Counted from the first letter of the stretch, positions 56,874 through 64,000 are shown. The stretch is 64,000 bases of DNA from Alphaproteobacteria bacterium (GCA_021732145.1 JAKFVN010000007.1:21001-85000), one strand, 5' to 3'. The notes: generated from the letters alone by a model not told the origin. Made by a program: numbers and translations.

Positions 56874-58292
56874 ATGTCCGCTGTTGCTGCACCTGCCAAA
56901 AACACATCCGTTCGCTCCGAAACCGATAGCTTCGGCCCGATTGATGTAGCCTCTGATAAATATTGGGGCGCGCAAACGCAGCGCAGCTTGCAGAATTTTA
57001 AAATCGGCGGACAGCGTATGCCCGAAGCGCTTATTCGCGCATTTGGCATTTTGAAAAAGGCCGCGGCTGAAACCAACGCGGAACTAGGCGCACTGGATAA
57101 AGCATTATGCGATGGGATCTGCAAAGCGGCTGATGAAGTGATTAGCGGCAAATTGGAAGGCCATTTCCCATTGGTTGTATGGCAAACGGGTTCCGGCACC
57201 CAAACCAATATGAATGTGAATGAAGTGATTTCCAACCGCGCCATTGAAATCATGGGCGGCGTGGTGGGCAGCAAAAAGCCCGTTCACCCCAATGACCATG
57301 TGAATATGGGCCAATCATCGAATGATAGTTTCCCAACGGCCATGCATATTGCGGCGGCAATGGAGATTGTGAATAGCCTTCTGCCTGCCCTCGCGCATCT
57401 GCATGGCGCACTGAATAAAAAGGCCAAGGATTTCGAAAATATAGTCAAAATCGGCCGCACCCATTTGCAAGATGCAACGCCCGTAACACTGGGGCAGGAA
57501 TTCTCCGGCTATGCCATGCAGGTGCATTTGGCGATGGTGCGCGCCAAGGAATGCCTGTACCGCATTTACCCGCTCGCGCAAGGCGGCACTGCCGTGGGTA
57601 CGGGTTTGAACTGCAAAAAAGGGTTTGCAGAATTGTTTGCGAAGAAGGTTGCAGCAATGACCAGCCTTCCCTTCATCACCGCGCCAAATAAATTTGAAGC
57701 GATGGCCGCGCATGACGCGATGGTGGAAGCATCGGGCGTCATGAACACGATTGCCGTGTCATTCATGAAGATTGCGAACGATATCCGATTGCTGGGTTCG
57801 GGCCCACGCTGCGGTATTGGCGAAATTTCATTGCCGGAAAATGAACCCGGTTCATCCATTATGCCGGGCAAGGTAAACCCAACCCAATCCGAAGCGATGA
57901 CGATGGTTTGCGCGCAAATCATGGGCAACCATGTTGCGGTAACGGTTGGCGGCAGCAACGGCCATTTTGAACTCAACGTGTTCAAGCCGGTTATCATTCA
58001 TAACTTGCTGCAATCCATCCGTTTGCTGGCCGATAGCGCGAACAGCTTCACTGATAATTGTGTGGTTGGCATTACCGCGAATGAAGACCGCATCAAGAAG
58101 ATTGTGAATGAAAGCCTGATGCTGGTAACGGCGCTGAACCCCCATATCGGTTACGACAACGCCGCGAAGATTGCCAAGAAAGCGCACGCTGAAGGCAAGA
58201 CGCTGAAGGAAGTCACGCTGGAACTTGGCCTGCTGACATCAGAAAAGTTTGATGAAGTGGTTCGCCCCGAACAAATGGTTGGCGAAAAATAG
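56874..58292 (+). CDS. fumC: fumarate hydratase, class II
   Basis: Interconverts fumarate and malate in the TCA cycle without iron-sulfur clusters. The 472-residue protein has a short N-terminal extension, [20 protein letters not shown], the substrate loops [19 protein letters not shown] and [19 protein letters not shown], and the superfamily signature [17 protein letters not shown]. The 132-base gap from dgt carries the promoter; an AT-rich stretch and the sequence TAATAAAGG lie just upstream of the ATG. The next start (GTG) overlaps its stop by one base. Confidence 0.97.
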   Translation: MSAVAAPAKNTSVRSETDSFGPIDVASDKYWGAQTQRSLQNFKIGGQRMPEALIRAFGILKKAAAETNAELGALDKALCDGICKAADEVISGKLEGHFPLVVWQTGSGTQTNMNVNEVISNRAIEIMGGVVGSKKPVHPNDHVNMGQSSNDSFPTAMHIAAAMEIVNSLLPALAHLHGALNKKAKDFENIVKIGRTHLQDATPVTLGQEFSGYAMQVHLAMVRAKECLYRIYPLAQGGTAVGTGLNCKKGFAELFAKKVAAMTSLPFITAPNKFEAMAAHDAMVEASGVMNTIAVSFMKIANDIRLLGSGPRCGIGEISLPENEPGSSIMPGKVNPTQSEAMTMVCAQIMGNHVAVTVGGSNGHFELNVFKPVIIHNLLQSIRLLADSANSFTDNCVVGITANEDRIKKIVNESLMLVTALNPHIGYDNAAKIAKKAHAEGKTLKEVTLELGLLTSEKFDEVVRPEQMVGEK

Positions 58293-58498
58293 TGCGCCTG
58301 AAGAAGCATTCCCTGACATTGCGCGGTCATCGCACCAGCATCAGCCTCGAGGAAATCTTCTGGGCGCAATTGCAAGGGATTGCAAAAAAGCAAAACCAAT
58401 CGGTTCAGGAACTCATTGAAAGCATCGATAAAACGCGCAAAGGAAATCTTTCCAGCGCCATCCGCGTTTATATTGTCGAGAGCCTGCTCAAGACTTAA
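58292..58498 (+). CDS. ribbon-helix-helix protein
   Basis: A 68-residue protein starting at GTG. It matches the RHH_4 type found widely in alphaproteobacteria: a strand with RTSISLEEIFWAQLQGIAKK, then QSVQELIESIDKT and LSSAIRVYIVESLL. Such proteins bind DNA as dimers, but the target is unknown. It is coupled to fumC by a one-base overlap (TAGTG) and its 3' end overlaps the DUF1192 gene by 11 bases. Confidence 0.85.
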   Translation: MRLKKHSLTLRGHRTSISLEEIFWAQLQGIAKKQNQSVQELIESIDKTRKGNLSSAIRVYIVESLLKT

Positions 58499-58670
58499 AG
58501 AACGCAGCCGCTGCGGATTTATGCGATTGCTTGCGCGCGATTTCTTCGCGCACGCGCGCAATCTCCCCTTCCAGCATGGCGATATATTCTTCCAAATCGC
58601 CAACCGAAATCGCTGACAAATCCTTGGGTTTTGGCTTTTGTTTACGGGGCTCGAAGTCTTCTAAATCCAT
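58488..58670 (-). CDS. DUF1192-family small protein
   Basis: A 60-residue protein. The core ISVGDLEEYIAMLEGEIARV, followed by REEIARKQSHKSAAAAFF, is the DUF1192 pattern: a short acidic/Pro/Lys-rich N-terminus followed by a coiled-coil helix. The function is unknown; the family is almost confined to alphaproteobacteria, which supports the class assignment. It overlaps the ribbon-helix-helix gene tail to tail. Confidence 0.85.
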   Translation of the reverse strand: MDLEDFEPRKQKPKPKDLSAISVGDLEEYIAMLEGEIARVREEIARKQSHKSAAAAFFKS

Positions 58671-58726
58671 GCTTAACCTTTATTTGCTAGGAATATTGAC
58701 CTTACCCCTTCAGGAAAACCTTGTAA

Positions 58727-59245
58727 ATGAAGCTGGATAATCTCACGCCAGAACAGCAAAAGGAATGGAAAGCGCTTCAGCATGAAAATGACATGCTGCG
58801 GGAAAAGCTGCGCCAGATGGAAACCACCAATCCCGGCGAAGCGACCACTATTCTGCCCCGCCCTGAATTTATCCGCGAAATTGCACGCCTTGTTGCTCAT
58901 GATGAACGCTACGGCGGTATCTCCAGCCTGCTGGTGCTTAGCTTTAACCGCTTGCTTGAGTCAAAACCAACGCTTGGTAATGCAACTTACGGCGCAATCA
59001 TCATTGCCATTTCTGATTGTATTCTTGCCAATGTTCGTTCATGCGATTTGGTGGGCAGGACAGGCAGCAATGATTTCAGCATCATGCTGACCCGCTGCAA
59101 AATCCTCGATGCGGAAACGAAAGCCAAATCACTCACCGCTGCTATCAAGGCGAAATTAGACCCATTGCTGCAAGGCAAGGCGGCCATCGATTTAAGCTAT
59201 ACGATTAGTATTCTGAACAGCCGGGATGACATAAAAAAGGCTTAG
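58727..59245 (+). CDS. degenerate GGDEF-like domain protein
   Basis: A 172-residue protein with an N-terminal coiled coil (about 8-35, EQQKEWKALQHENDMLREKL) and a GGDEF-fold domain (about 42-165). The strand-loop that should read GGDEF is RTGSNDFSIML (GSNDF at about 113-117), so the catalytic Glu and Gly are lost and diguanylate cyclase activity is unlikely. No I-site RxxD is placed before it. It could act as a GTP- or c-di-GMP-sensing scaffold. It overlaps the DUF465 gene by four bases, tail to tail. Confidence 0.65.
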   Translation: MKLDNLTPEQQKEWKALQHENDMLREKLRQMETTNPGEATTILPRPEFIREIARLVAHDERYGGISSLLVLSFNRLLESKPTLGNATYGAIIIAISDCILANVRSCDLVGRTGSNDFSIMLTRCKILDAETKAKSLTAAIKAKLDPLLQGKAAIDLSYTISILNSRDDIKKA

Positions 59246-59442
59246 GCGATAATATCGGGGATCAGCATCCCTTCGATTTTCACGATATCATCCTTCAATT
59301 GCAGCTTCCGCTTTTTCAGGCGGCGCATTTGCAGCTCATCCCGTGGATAAGTCTCCTCAAGCCGCGTGAGGATGTCATCAAGGTCGCGGTGCTCCTGCTT
59401 TAACGCCGAAAGCCTGTCACGCAATTGGTTTAGGTGGTCCAT
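59242..59442 (-). CDS. DUF465 (YdcH-like) small protein, first copy
   Basis: A 66-residue helical hairpin protein from MDHLNQLRDRLSALKQEHRD. The centre, LDDILTRLEETYPRDELQMR, then RLKKRKLQLKDDIVKIEG, is typical of DUF465. The function is unknown. An upstream open stretch of 25 codons is poorly supported. Its paralogue lies at 61168-61398, on the far side of pfkA. Confidence 0.8.
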   Translation of the reverse strand: MDHLNQLRDRLSALKQEHRDLDDILTRLEETYPRDELQMRRLKKRKLQLKDDIVKIEGMLIPDIIA

Positions 59443-59504
59443 GAGCAAAGAACGAGCCTTAATCCCGATTAAAGGGGGTATGAAGGGAGGGCAATATAAC
59501 GCTT

Positions 59505-59546
59505 TATAGCCAATCACATCAATAATAATTAATGCGATTGGCTATA
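59505..59546. repeat. inverted repeat 1 of three before pfkA
   Basis: TATAGCCAATC (59505-59515) pairs with GATTGGCTATA (59536-59546); after one A-C mismatch CAT (59517-59519) pairs with ATG (59532-59534). The loop is 12 bases of A and T plus one C. Fourteen paired bases with one mismatch make this unlikely by chance. It is non-coding. Confidence 0.7.
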
Positions 59547-59547
59547 A

Positions 59548-59565
59548 CGGATATGACCATATCCG
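59548..59565. repeat. inverted repeat 2 of three before pfkA
   Basis: CGGATATG (59548-59555) and CATATCCG (59558-59565) are perfect complements around AC. The near-absent loop suits a DNA palindrome bound by a dimer better than an RNA hairpin. Confidence 0.65.
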
Positions 59566-59583
59566 CGCCCACTTATGTGGGCG
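59566..59583. repeat. inverted repeat 3 of three before pfkA
   Basis: CGCCCAC (59566-59572) pairs with GTGGGCG (59577-59583) around the tetraloop TTAT. It begins directly after repeat 2, so the three repeats fill 79 bases with only one base unpaired between the first and second. No T-run follows, so it is not a rightward terminator. Confidence 0.65.
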
Positions 59584-59704
59584 AACTGCAACGAAGTCCG
59601 GCCAAAATACATAAAATTCTTAAAGATTTGGTAACCCGCCATATGCGTAAATTATTGGCTAAATTCGCCTTTGTTTGACCCCACGCCGCCCAAGAGTTAC
59701 CCGC

Positions 59705-60802
59705 ATGGCTGAACCTTCCAAACAAACACCTAAGAAACTGGGGCTTTTGACCAGCGGCGGCGACTGCGCCGGCTTAAACGCCGTTATCCGCGCTGTGGTG
59801 ACCCATGCGATCCGCCATTATGGTTGGGAAGTGATTGGCATTTGCGAAGGCACGCACGGCCTCATCTACAGCCCGCCGCATATCTTGCCTCTTACCCTCG
59901 ATAAAATGGACAGTGAATTGCTGCGCCGTGGCGGCACGATTTTGGGTACCACGAATAAGGGTGACCCGTTTGCCTTCCCGACCCCTGTCGGTAAAAAAGA
60001 TTTATCAGATGATATTCTGCGCGGCTTCAAAAGCCTTGGGCTTGATATGCTCATCGGCGTTGGAGGCGATGGCAGCTTAAGCATTCTAAAGCGCCTGGCA
60101 GATAAGGGCGGCATCAAGCTGATTGGCATTCCCAAAACCATTGATAACGATGTGGGCGCGACCGAAATGTCGGTTGGGTTCTCAACCGCCGTAGACATCG
60201 CAACCGAAGCGCTCGATCGCTTGCAACCTACGGCCGCAAGCCATAATCGCGTGATGGTTCTGGAAGTCATGGGGCGCGATGCCGGGCACATCGCCCTGCA
60301 CTGCGGCATTGCGGGCGGCGCAGACGTCATTCTGATGCCAGAAATTCCCTATGACATAGAAAAAGTTGCCCACCACATCAACACCATCCGCAAAAATGGC
60401 CGTAACTTTTCATTAGTTATTGTGTCGGAGGCGGTGACGACAACGACCGGCAAGAAAATCAGCAAGGTATTTAACGACCAGCAAAAACGTTTGGGCGGCA
60501 TTGGCGATTATATCGGCCAGCAGATTGCCGAAAAATGTAATGCGGAAGTGCGCGTAACGGTGCTTGGCCACGTGCAGCGCGGCGGCCAGCCCAGTGCGCA
60601 AGACCGCGTTATTGCTTCAGCGATGGGAGTTCATGCGGTTGATTGTTTGGCGCAAGGCAAGCATGACCGCATGGTATGCTGGCGTTACCGCCGCGTGGAG
60701 GATGTTCCACTTGCCGACGCCATTGCCACCTATCGCGATGTGGAACTGGATGGCCCGTTAGTTGCAACGGCCAGAGCACTGGGCATTTGTCTCGGTGACT
60801 AA
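59705..60802 (+). CDS. pfkA: 6-phosphofructokinase, ATP/PPi-type uncertain
   Basis: Phosphorylates fructose 6-phosphate; whether with ATP or pyrophosphate is unclear. From MAEPSKQTPKK it has 365 residues, the length of group III/PPi-related PFKs. The phosphate loop LTSGGDCAGLNAVIRA, the substrate motif IPKTIDNDVGATEMS and VMGRDAGHIALHCGIAGGAD are present. The donor-site loop is GVGGDGSLS, with Gly where PPi enzymes usually have Asp (suggesting ATP), but PKTIDND has Lys where classical ATP enzymes have Gly. Such a mixed Gly/Lys pair also occurs in ATP enzymes of the Streptomyces-type group. The upstream 262-base gap holds the three inverted repeats. The ATG at 59705 is preferred to a TTG at 59675. 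Confidence 0.9.
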   Translation: MAEPSKQTPKKLGLLTSGGDCAGLNAVIRAVVTHAIRHYGWEVIGICEGTHGLIYSPPHILPLTLDKMDSELLRRGGTILGTTNKGDPFAFPTPVGKKDLSDDILRGFKSLGLDMLIGVGGDGSLSILKRLADKGGIKLIGIPKTIDNDVGATEMSVGFSTAVDIATEALDRLQPTAASHNRVMVLEVMGRDAGHIALHCGIAGGADVILMPEIPYDIEKVAHHINTIRKNGRNFSLVIVSEAVTTTTGKKISKVFNDQQKRLGGIGDYIGQQIAEKCNAEVRVTVLGHVQRGGQPSAQDRVIASAMGVHAVDCLAQGKHDRMVCWRYRRVEDVPLADAIATYRDVELDGPLVATARALGICLGD

Positions 60803-61167
60803 ACTCACGGATGATTAAGTTCGCATGTGACTGAATCATGATTGAAAATTTACGGTTCAATCCGTCATGCTTAATCGGTTCCTAATTGCGGAAAAAATAT
60901 CGTGCAAGTAAATTAAGATTGTATTTACCGCACTGCGTCATGATGTTCATTCCGCGATTGAATAGTGGACTCCAATCACTTGAAAAACATAGGAACAATC
61001 GCCCGGTTACTTCAAAAATCGATGCAATTTTAGAGGTAAATTTTTAGTAAACATGGACTTATAAAGCGATCAAGAATCGGCTATAGTAGATTCTAGTTCC
61101 AGGCAAAGATTCTTTCCTTGTCTGTTGCTGAAAAGTCCAAGGAAACAATCCAACCAAGGAGGAAATC
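60803..61167. other. 365-base gap between pfkA and the second DUF465 gene
   Basis: AT-rich sequence without a supportable gene, tRNA or clear terminator. It holds a weak hairpin (ATTGAA at 60841 with TTCAAT at 60856), an AT-rich stretch ending in CTATAGTAG near 61081 that could be a -10 region, and the hairpin at 61113-61145 before the DUF465 gene. Confidence 0.5.
61113..61145 (+). promoter_or_regulatory. leader hairpin of the second DUF465 gene
   Basis: TTTCCTTG (61113-61120) pairs with CAAGGAAA (61138-61145). The same CCTTG can pair instead with CAAGG at 61155-61159, which overlaps the ribosome binding site AAGGAGG. Two exclusive folds could therefore switch translation. Inferred from sequence only. 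Confidence 0.35.
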
Positions 61168-61398
61168 ATGGCATTAGGTCAGCGTATAGTAGCCCTACAC
61201 AAGCGTCACGAATGGTTAGATGAAGTTTTAACAGAGGAAATGCATCACCCACATCCCGATGAAGTCAGAATGGCTCAGATTAAAAAATCGAAGCTACGGG
61301 TAAAAGACGAAATTCAACAACTTGAAAAAATGGAAGGCCGCTATCTTCGTGCGATTAGTACCGAAGAACAATTTCAGAAAAAAGCGGTGAGGCACTAG
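61168..61398 (+). CDS. DUF465 (YdcH-like) small protein, second copy
   Basis: A 76-residue helical-hairpin protein (MALGQRIVALHKRHEWLDEV, later MAQIKKSKLRVKDEIQQLEK). It has the charged LxxxHxxLDxxL pattern of DUF465 with an unusual His-rich turn (EEMHHPHPDEVR). A strong AAGGAGG ribosome binding site and a strong terminator 74 bases downstream suggest it is well expressed as a single gene. Confidence 0.82.
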   Translation: MALGQRIVALHKRHEWLDEVLTEEMHHPHPDEVRMAQIKKSKLRVKDEIQQLEKMEGRYLRAISTEEQFQKKAVRH

Positions 61399-61471
61399 CA
61401 GCTAACTCTGCACGCTCCCCGCCTTTTCAAATCCTCCTGGCTTTATGCGGGAGGTAAGCGCCCCAAAAACC

Positions 61472-61508
61472 AACCCCGCTCATGCCATTGAGCGGGGTTT
61501 TTATTTTA
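61472..61508 (+). terminator. rho-independent terminator after the second DUF465 gene
   Basis: AACCCCGCTCA (61472-61482) pairs with TGAGCGGGGTT (61489-61499), an 11-base GC-rich stem with a six-base loop, followed by TTTTATTTTA. A textbook terminator that closes the single-gene transcript. A smaller GCCTCCC-type stem (CCTCC...GGGAGG) sits just upstream at about 61432-61454. Confidence 0.92.
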
Positions 61509-61520
61509 CTAATAATTAAA

Positions 61521-61553
61521 TAGTACCGATACTATAGTGGTTCCCGTAACCAC
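61521..61553. promoter_or_regulatory. two small inverted repeats before the glycosyltransferase gene
   Basis: TAGTA-CCGA-TACTA (61521-61534) is followed by GTGGTT-CCCGT-AACCAC (61537-61553). Both lie within 50 bases of the glycosyltransferase start and could be operator or leader elements. Evidence is the repeats alone. Confidence 0.3.
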
Positions 61554-61583
61554 GCCCCGACCATCCCCTTCGATAGCAAGCAC

Positions 61584-62555
61584 ATGAAAATACTATTTGT
61601 CGATTGCGTTGCGTATAAGGCCTACAACTACGCCACGCCCAAAAAGGAAGGGCTTGGTGGATCAGAGTCGACCGTGATGCGCATCGCGCACGGGCTTTCC
61701 CAGCGAAACCACGAAGTATTCCACTATAACCGCATTGATAGCGCGCGAACCCAGATTGAATATAGCTATGGGATTGGCCATTTGGGTGCGAACACGCCCT
61801 ATCCAACCCCCGATGTCGTCATTCACATCAGATGCTATACCGACCCGGCAAGTTGGAAAGCACGCTTTCCAAATGCCAAGCATTTAATCTGGTATCACGA
61901 TTTTCCAAGCCAGTGGATTACTCCGGCGGACTCTGACATCGACGGCGTTTGCGTCAGTCACAGCCATAAAATAAATCTTGAGCGGTATATGGCAACTGTT
62001 CCCGGTTTTATAAAAAGGCCTATTCGCGTTATTTATAATCCTGTCGTCTCCTACCCTGTTCGTCACGCAAAAATTCCTGGGCGTCTGGGCTTCTTTTCTT
62101 CACCAGAAAGGGGGTTAGACCGCTGCTACGAGCTTTATTCAATGGCCAAGAAAATCAGGCCGCATCTTAGTTTCGCCTATTCCAACCCGGGATATTTTGC
62201 AGATGGCACATTGCCTGATGATGCCATCAATATGGGGCAGATGGCGCACCCGCAGGTATGCGAAGAAATCAGCAAATGCGAGGTTCTATTTTACCCGCTC
62301 GCGCGGGTGGTTGAAGCATTCGGAATTGTATATGGGGAAGCCAACGCCATGGGCACGCCTGTTCTCGCCTGCGATTTGGGCGCAGTGCGTGAAGTATTGG
62401 GTAATGGCAATACAATATTGCCAACGGATGCGTCAGAAGAACAAATTATCACCGCACTATTTGAAATGATGGATAAGAAACCACTGGTTAAAGCCGATGC
62501 GCGTTTTGCCATTGAAAATGTGATCGACCAATGGGAATACCTTTTATCCCAATAA
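61584..62555 (+). CDS. GT4-like glycosyltransferase
   Basis: A 323-residue GT-B enzyme. The N-terminal part has KEGLGGSESTVMRIAHGLSQ, the acceptor-side glycine loop, and DVVIHIRCYTDPASWKARFP. The C-terminal donor half has LGFFSSPERGLDRCYELYSM and the nucleotide-sugar site VEAFGIVYGEANAMGTPVLA with the ExFGxxxxEAxAxGxP signature. The short length means the N-terminal domain is compact. It stands alone and its neighbours are not glycan genes; its substrate is unknown. It ends 40 bases before the ArsR remnant, so an insertion here could have removed that gene's 5' part. Confidence 0.88.
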   Translation: MKILFVDCVAYKAYNYATPKKEGLGGSESTVMRIAHGLSQRNHEVFHYNRIDSARTQIEYSYGIGHLGANTPYPTPDVVIHIRCYTDPASWKARFPNAKHLIWYHDFPSQWITPADSDIDGVCVSHSHKINLERYMATVPGFIKRPIRVIYNPVVSYPVRHAKIPGRLGFFSSPERGLDRCYELYSMAKKIRPHLSFAYSNPGYFADGTLPDDAINMGQMAHPQVCEEISKCEVLFYPLARVVEAFGIVYGEANAMGTPVLACDLGAVREVLGNGNTILPTDASEEQIITALFEMMDKKPLVKADARFAIENVIDQWEYLLSQ

Positions 62556-62594
62556 CCTAAACACGAAGCCCCAACCGTTAAGCTGTGTTTTCAT

Positions 62595-62807
62595 TTGCCT
62601 TATTATTTTAGTATTTACTTAATCAAGCTGGTGAATGTTGAGATTAACGCGCAGCAGCGTATTTATTCGCTTAATCAGCATGGTATTGCAGAAATTGAAC
62701 TTTGGGCTTCTAAAATAAAGCAGCTATGGGAAATGCGCTTTGATGCCCTTGATGAATTTTTGAAAACTGAAGTTAAAAAAACCAAAAAGAGGAGAAAAAA
62801 GAAATGA
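62595..62807 (+). pseudogene. 3' remnant of an ArsR-type regulator
   Basis: A 70-codon frame whose product has VEINAQQRIYSLNQHGIAEI, then KQLWEMRFDALDEFLKT and a Lys/Arg-rich end. This equals the wing strand and dimer helix of ArsR regulators that pair with SRPBCC genes (the usual pattern is GQQRIYSLNP..FWExRLDAL). The N-terminal DNA-binding helices are missing, and only 40 bases separate it from the glycosyltransferase stop, so they cannot be hidden there. It has no ATG; TTG at 62595 or GTG at 62631 could start a short product. Its 3' end still overlaps the SRPBCC start in ATGA, so it may now serve only to couple translation. Confidence 0.6.
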
Positions 62808-63319
62808 CCCAACAAAATATAAACGAGCCAAAATTCAACATCACCCGCACCTTTGATGCGCCGCGCGAAACCGTATGGAATGCATGGACAGATCAAAAGC
62901 AGTTCGGCCAATGGTTTGGGCCGCGCGGCTTCACGGCCACCTGCAAAACCTTTGATTTACGCCCTGGCGGTATCAATCATTCATGCCTTTCCAATGGCGA
63001 GGGCGTGGAGATGTGGGCCAAATTTGTGTACCGCGAAGTTATCGCGCCAGAAAAACTGGTTTGGGAACATTCCTTTTCTGATGCCGCCGGTGGCATTACC
63101 CGCCACCCGATGAGCCCGACATGGCCGCTGAAAATGCTGACCACTGTTCTATTCATCAGCGAAGGCAACAAAACCAAAATCGACCTGACATGGAACTTGC
63201 TGGAAGCATCAGAAATCGAAACCGCCACCTTCATCGCTGGCTTGCCAGGCATGAATATGGGCTGGACGGGAACCTTCGATCAGCTCAGCGATTTCTTGAA
63301 AGTTGCTAAAGCAGCCTAA
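62804..63319 (+). CDS. SRPBCC/AHSA1-domain protein
   Basis: A 171-residue cytoplasmic protein with the START/Bet v1-like hydrophobic-pocket fold: FNITRTFDAPRETVWNAWTD at the start, FGQWFGPRGFTATCKTFDLR, and the closing MNMGWTGTFDQLSDFLK helix. The family binds small hydrophobic ligands or acts as an Hsp90-type cofactor relative. The gene normally sits behind an ArsR regulator; here that gene is truncated, so its control may be lost. It is convergent with the redoxin gene, no bases apart. Confidence 0.9.
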   Translation: MTQQNINEPKFNITRTFDAPRETVWNAWTDQKQFGQWFGPRGFTATCKTFDLRPGGINHSCLSNGEGVEMWAKFVYREVIAPEKLVWEHSFSDAAGGITRHPMSPTWPLKMLTTVLFISEGNKTKIDLTWNLLEASEIETATFIAGLPGMNMGWTGTFDQLSDFLKVAKAA

Positions 63320-63937
63320 TTATTCTTCCCCGTATTTGATGCTGCAACCATACGCGCGCGAAGATGGCGTTGTTAGCTTCTTTTCAGCTTTCAATTCAGC
63401 AATTGCTTCGCTCACGTAATTGGTTGCGGTTTTAATGTCTTCAGGATTGGCTGACTCTTTGCTGTCAATTGCGCCTTGATATGCAAGGTTGCCATCACGG
63501 TTGATGATGAACATATGCGGCGTTGTCTTTGCGCCATACATTCTGCCGATATTGCCATGCGGGTCGAGAATATAGGCCGTGCCTGCCCAGCCGCGTTCTT
63601 TGTTGATTTTTATTGCTTGCTCAGGGGTCAGTGAACCCTGCTTTCCATCCGCTGATGAATTGATGGTCAGCCAAATTACGCCATCCGCCACTGCGGCTTT
63701 TTGTAATTCCTGCATCTTGCCGGCACCGTAGAATTTCTTGACGAACGGGCATTCCGGATTGTTCCATTCCAGAACAATAATCTTGTGATTGTATTCAGAT
63801 GGCGACACGCGGCGGCCATTAATATCCTGCACGGCGAATGCTGGTGCGGTCTGGCCGATTTCCAGCGCAGCGGCGGAATCTGCAAAGCCACCAGAAAAAA
63901 ATAAGCCCGCTAATAAAGCCAAGGCAAAACGCAGCAT
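63320..63937 (-). CDS. secreted thioredoxin-fold (AhpC/TSA-type redoxin) protein
   Basis: A 205-residue precursor with a Sec signal peptide (LRFALALLAGLFFSGGFADS, cleavage after AAA). The redoxin domain starts IGQTAPAFAVQDINGRRVSP and has one peroxidatic-type Cys in EWNNPECPFVKKFYG. A second Cys lies near the end (SRAYGCSIKYGEE), as in the relatives that share this ending. DPHGNIGRMYGAKTTPHMFI is the cis-Pro region. A periplasmic peroxidase or thiol-disulfide role is likely. The Met at 63937 is preferred because a GGGGG stretch precedes it at a suitable distance. Confidence 0.88.
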   Translation of the reverse strand: MLRFALALLAGLFFSGGFADSAAALEIGQTAPAFAVQDINGRRVSPSEYNHKIIVLEWNNPECPFVKKFYGAGKMQELQKAAVADGVIWLTINSSADGKQGSLTPEQAIKINKERGWAGTAYILDPHGNIGRMYGAKTTPHMFIINRDGNLAYQGAIDSKESANPEDIKTATNYVSEAIAELKAEKKLTTPSSRAYGCSIKYGEE

Positions 63938-64000
63938 GATAACCCCCATATGAAAAGTGATGGTCAAAGATGAACTGCAATTATGGCTTTGATAAGCCCA

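Noticed and set aside
60803-61167. Possible tRNA or small RNA gene in the largest gap
   Set aside because: I found no cloverleaf or GTTC-type T-loop with matching stems and no terminator, so nothing beyond weak hairpins can be supported.

Overview
The window is a 64 kb piece of a bacterial chromosome. GC content looks moderate, about 50%. Gene content and order point to an alphaproteobacterium: rpiB-glyA-nrdR-rib-nusB-thiL, tatABC-serS, dgt-argS-SPOR-nagZ-scpAB, and small proteins that look like DUF1192, DUF465 and DUF6898. A membrane H+-pyrophosphatase and a phosphofructokinase related to the pyrophosphate-dependent enzymes suggest a Rhodospirillales- or Micavibrio-like lineage, but the sequence does not settle this. 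I see no rRNA or tRNA gene, CRISPR array, transposase or prophage. Coding density is very high and only one gap exceeds 300 bases.

Layout. 1-8.7 kb: a surface-polysaccharide block (two-domain glycosyltransferase, GT2, WecA-type phosphotransferase, CapD/PglF-type dehydratase, an SDR without the usual Tyr/Lys) interrupted by ilvD. 8.6-14.5 kb: an AAA-type ATPase, then a leftward tatA-tatB-tatC-serS-nlpD run and an unknown lipoprotein. 14.8-19.6 kb: two poorly known proteins, nadE, a DUF4389 protein and an alpha/beta hydrolase, with two large hairpins upstream of the DUF4389 gene. 19.7-26.6 kb: a DEAD-box helicase with a hairpin-rich leader, lptD, a glutathione S-transferase and an EmrAB-type efflux pair. 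26.6-33.3 kb: ferredoxin and its reductase, citrate synthase preceded by a perfect CtrA-type box, a CinA-domain protein, hppA and a FliL-like secreted protein. 33.5-40.6 kb: one leftward operon, rpiB-glyA-nrdR-ribD-ribE-ribB(X)-ribH-nusB-thiL. 40.7-49.2 kb: DUF6898, GNAT, folP, mdh, an unknown membrane protein, mrp, hflK-hflC-degP. 49.2-56.7 kb: leftward dgt-argS-SPOR-nagZ-scpA-scpB-serB. 56.9-64 kb: fumC, small regulators, pfkA flanked by two DUF465 genes, a glycosyltransferase, the remnant of an ArsR regulator fused by overlap to an SRPBCC gene, and a secreted thioredoxin-like protein.

How the genes work together. Central metabolism is represented by gltA, mdh, fumC, pfkA and hppA. Riboflavin synthesis is nearly complete, but the GTP cyclohydrolase II half of the RibB protein has lost its zinc and catalytic motifs, so the first step must be encoded elsewhere. 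Envelope functions dominate the rest: Tat export, lipopolysaccharide assembly, peptidoglycan recycling, septal SPOR/NlpD proteins and membrane proteolysis (HflKC, DegP).

The least explained material is non-coding: two adjacent imperfect hairpins with shared ends at 18382-18541, three back-to-back inverted repeats at 59505-59583 before pfkA, and a double hairpin in the helicase leader at 19669-19727. No clear undescribed multi-gene system stands out. These elements, the split tat/scp cluster and the ArsR remnant are the best leads.
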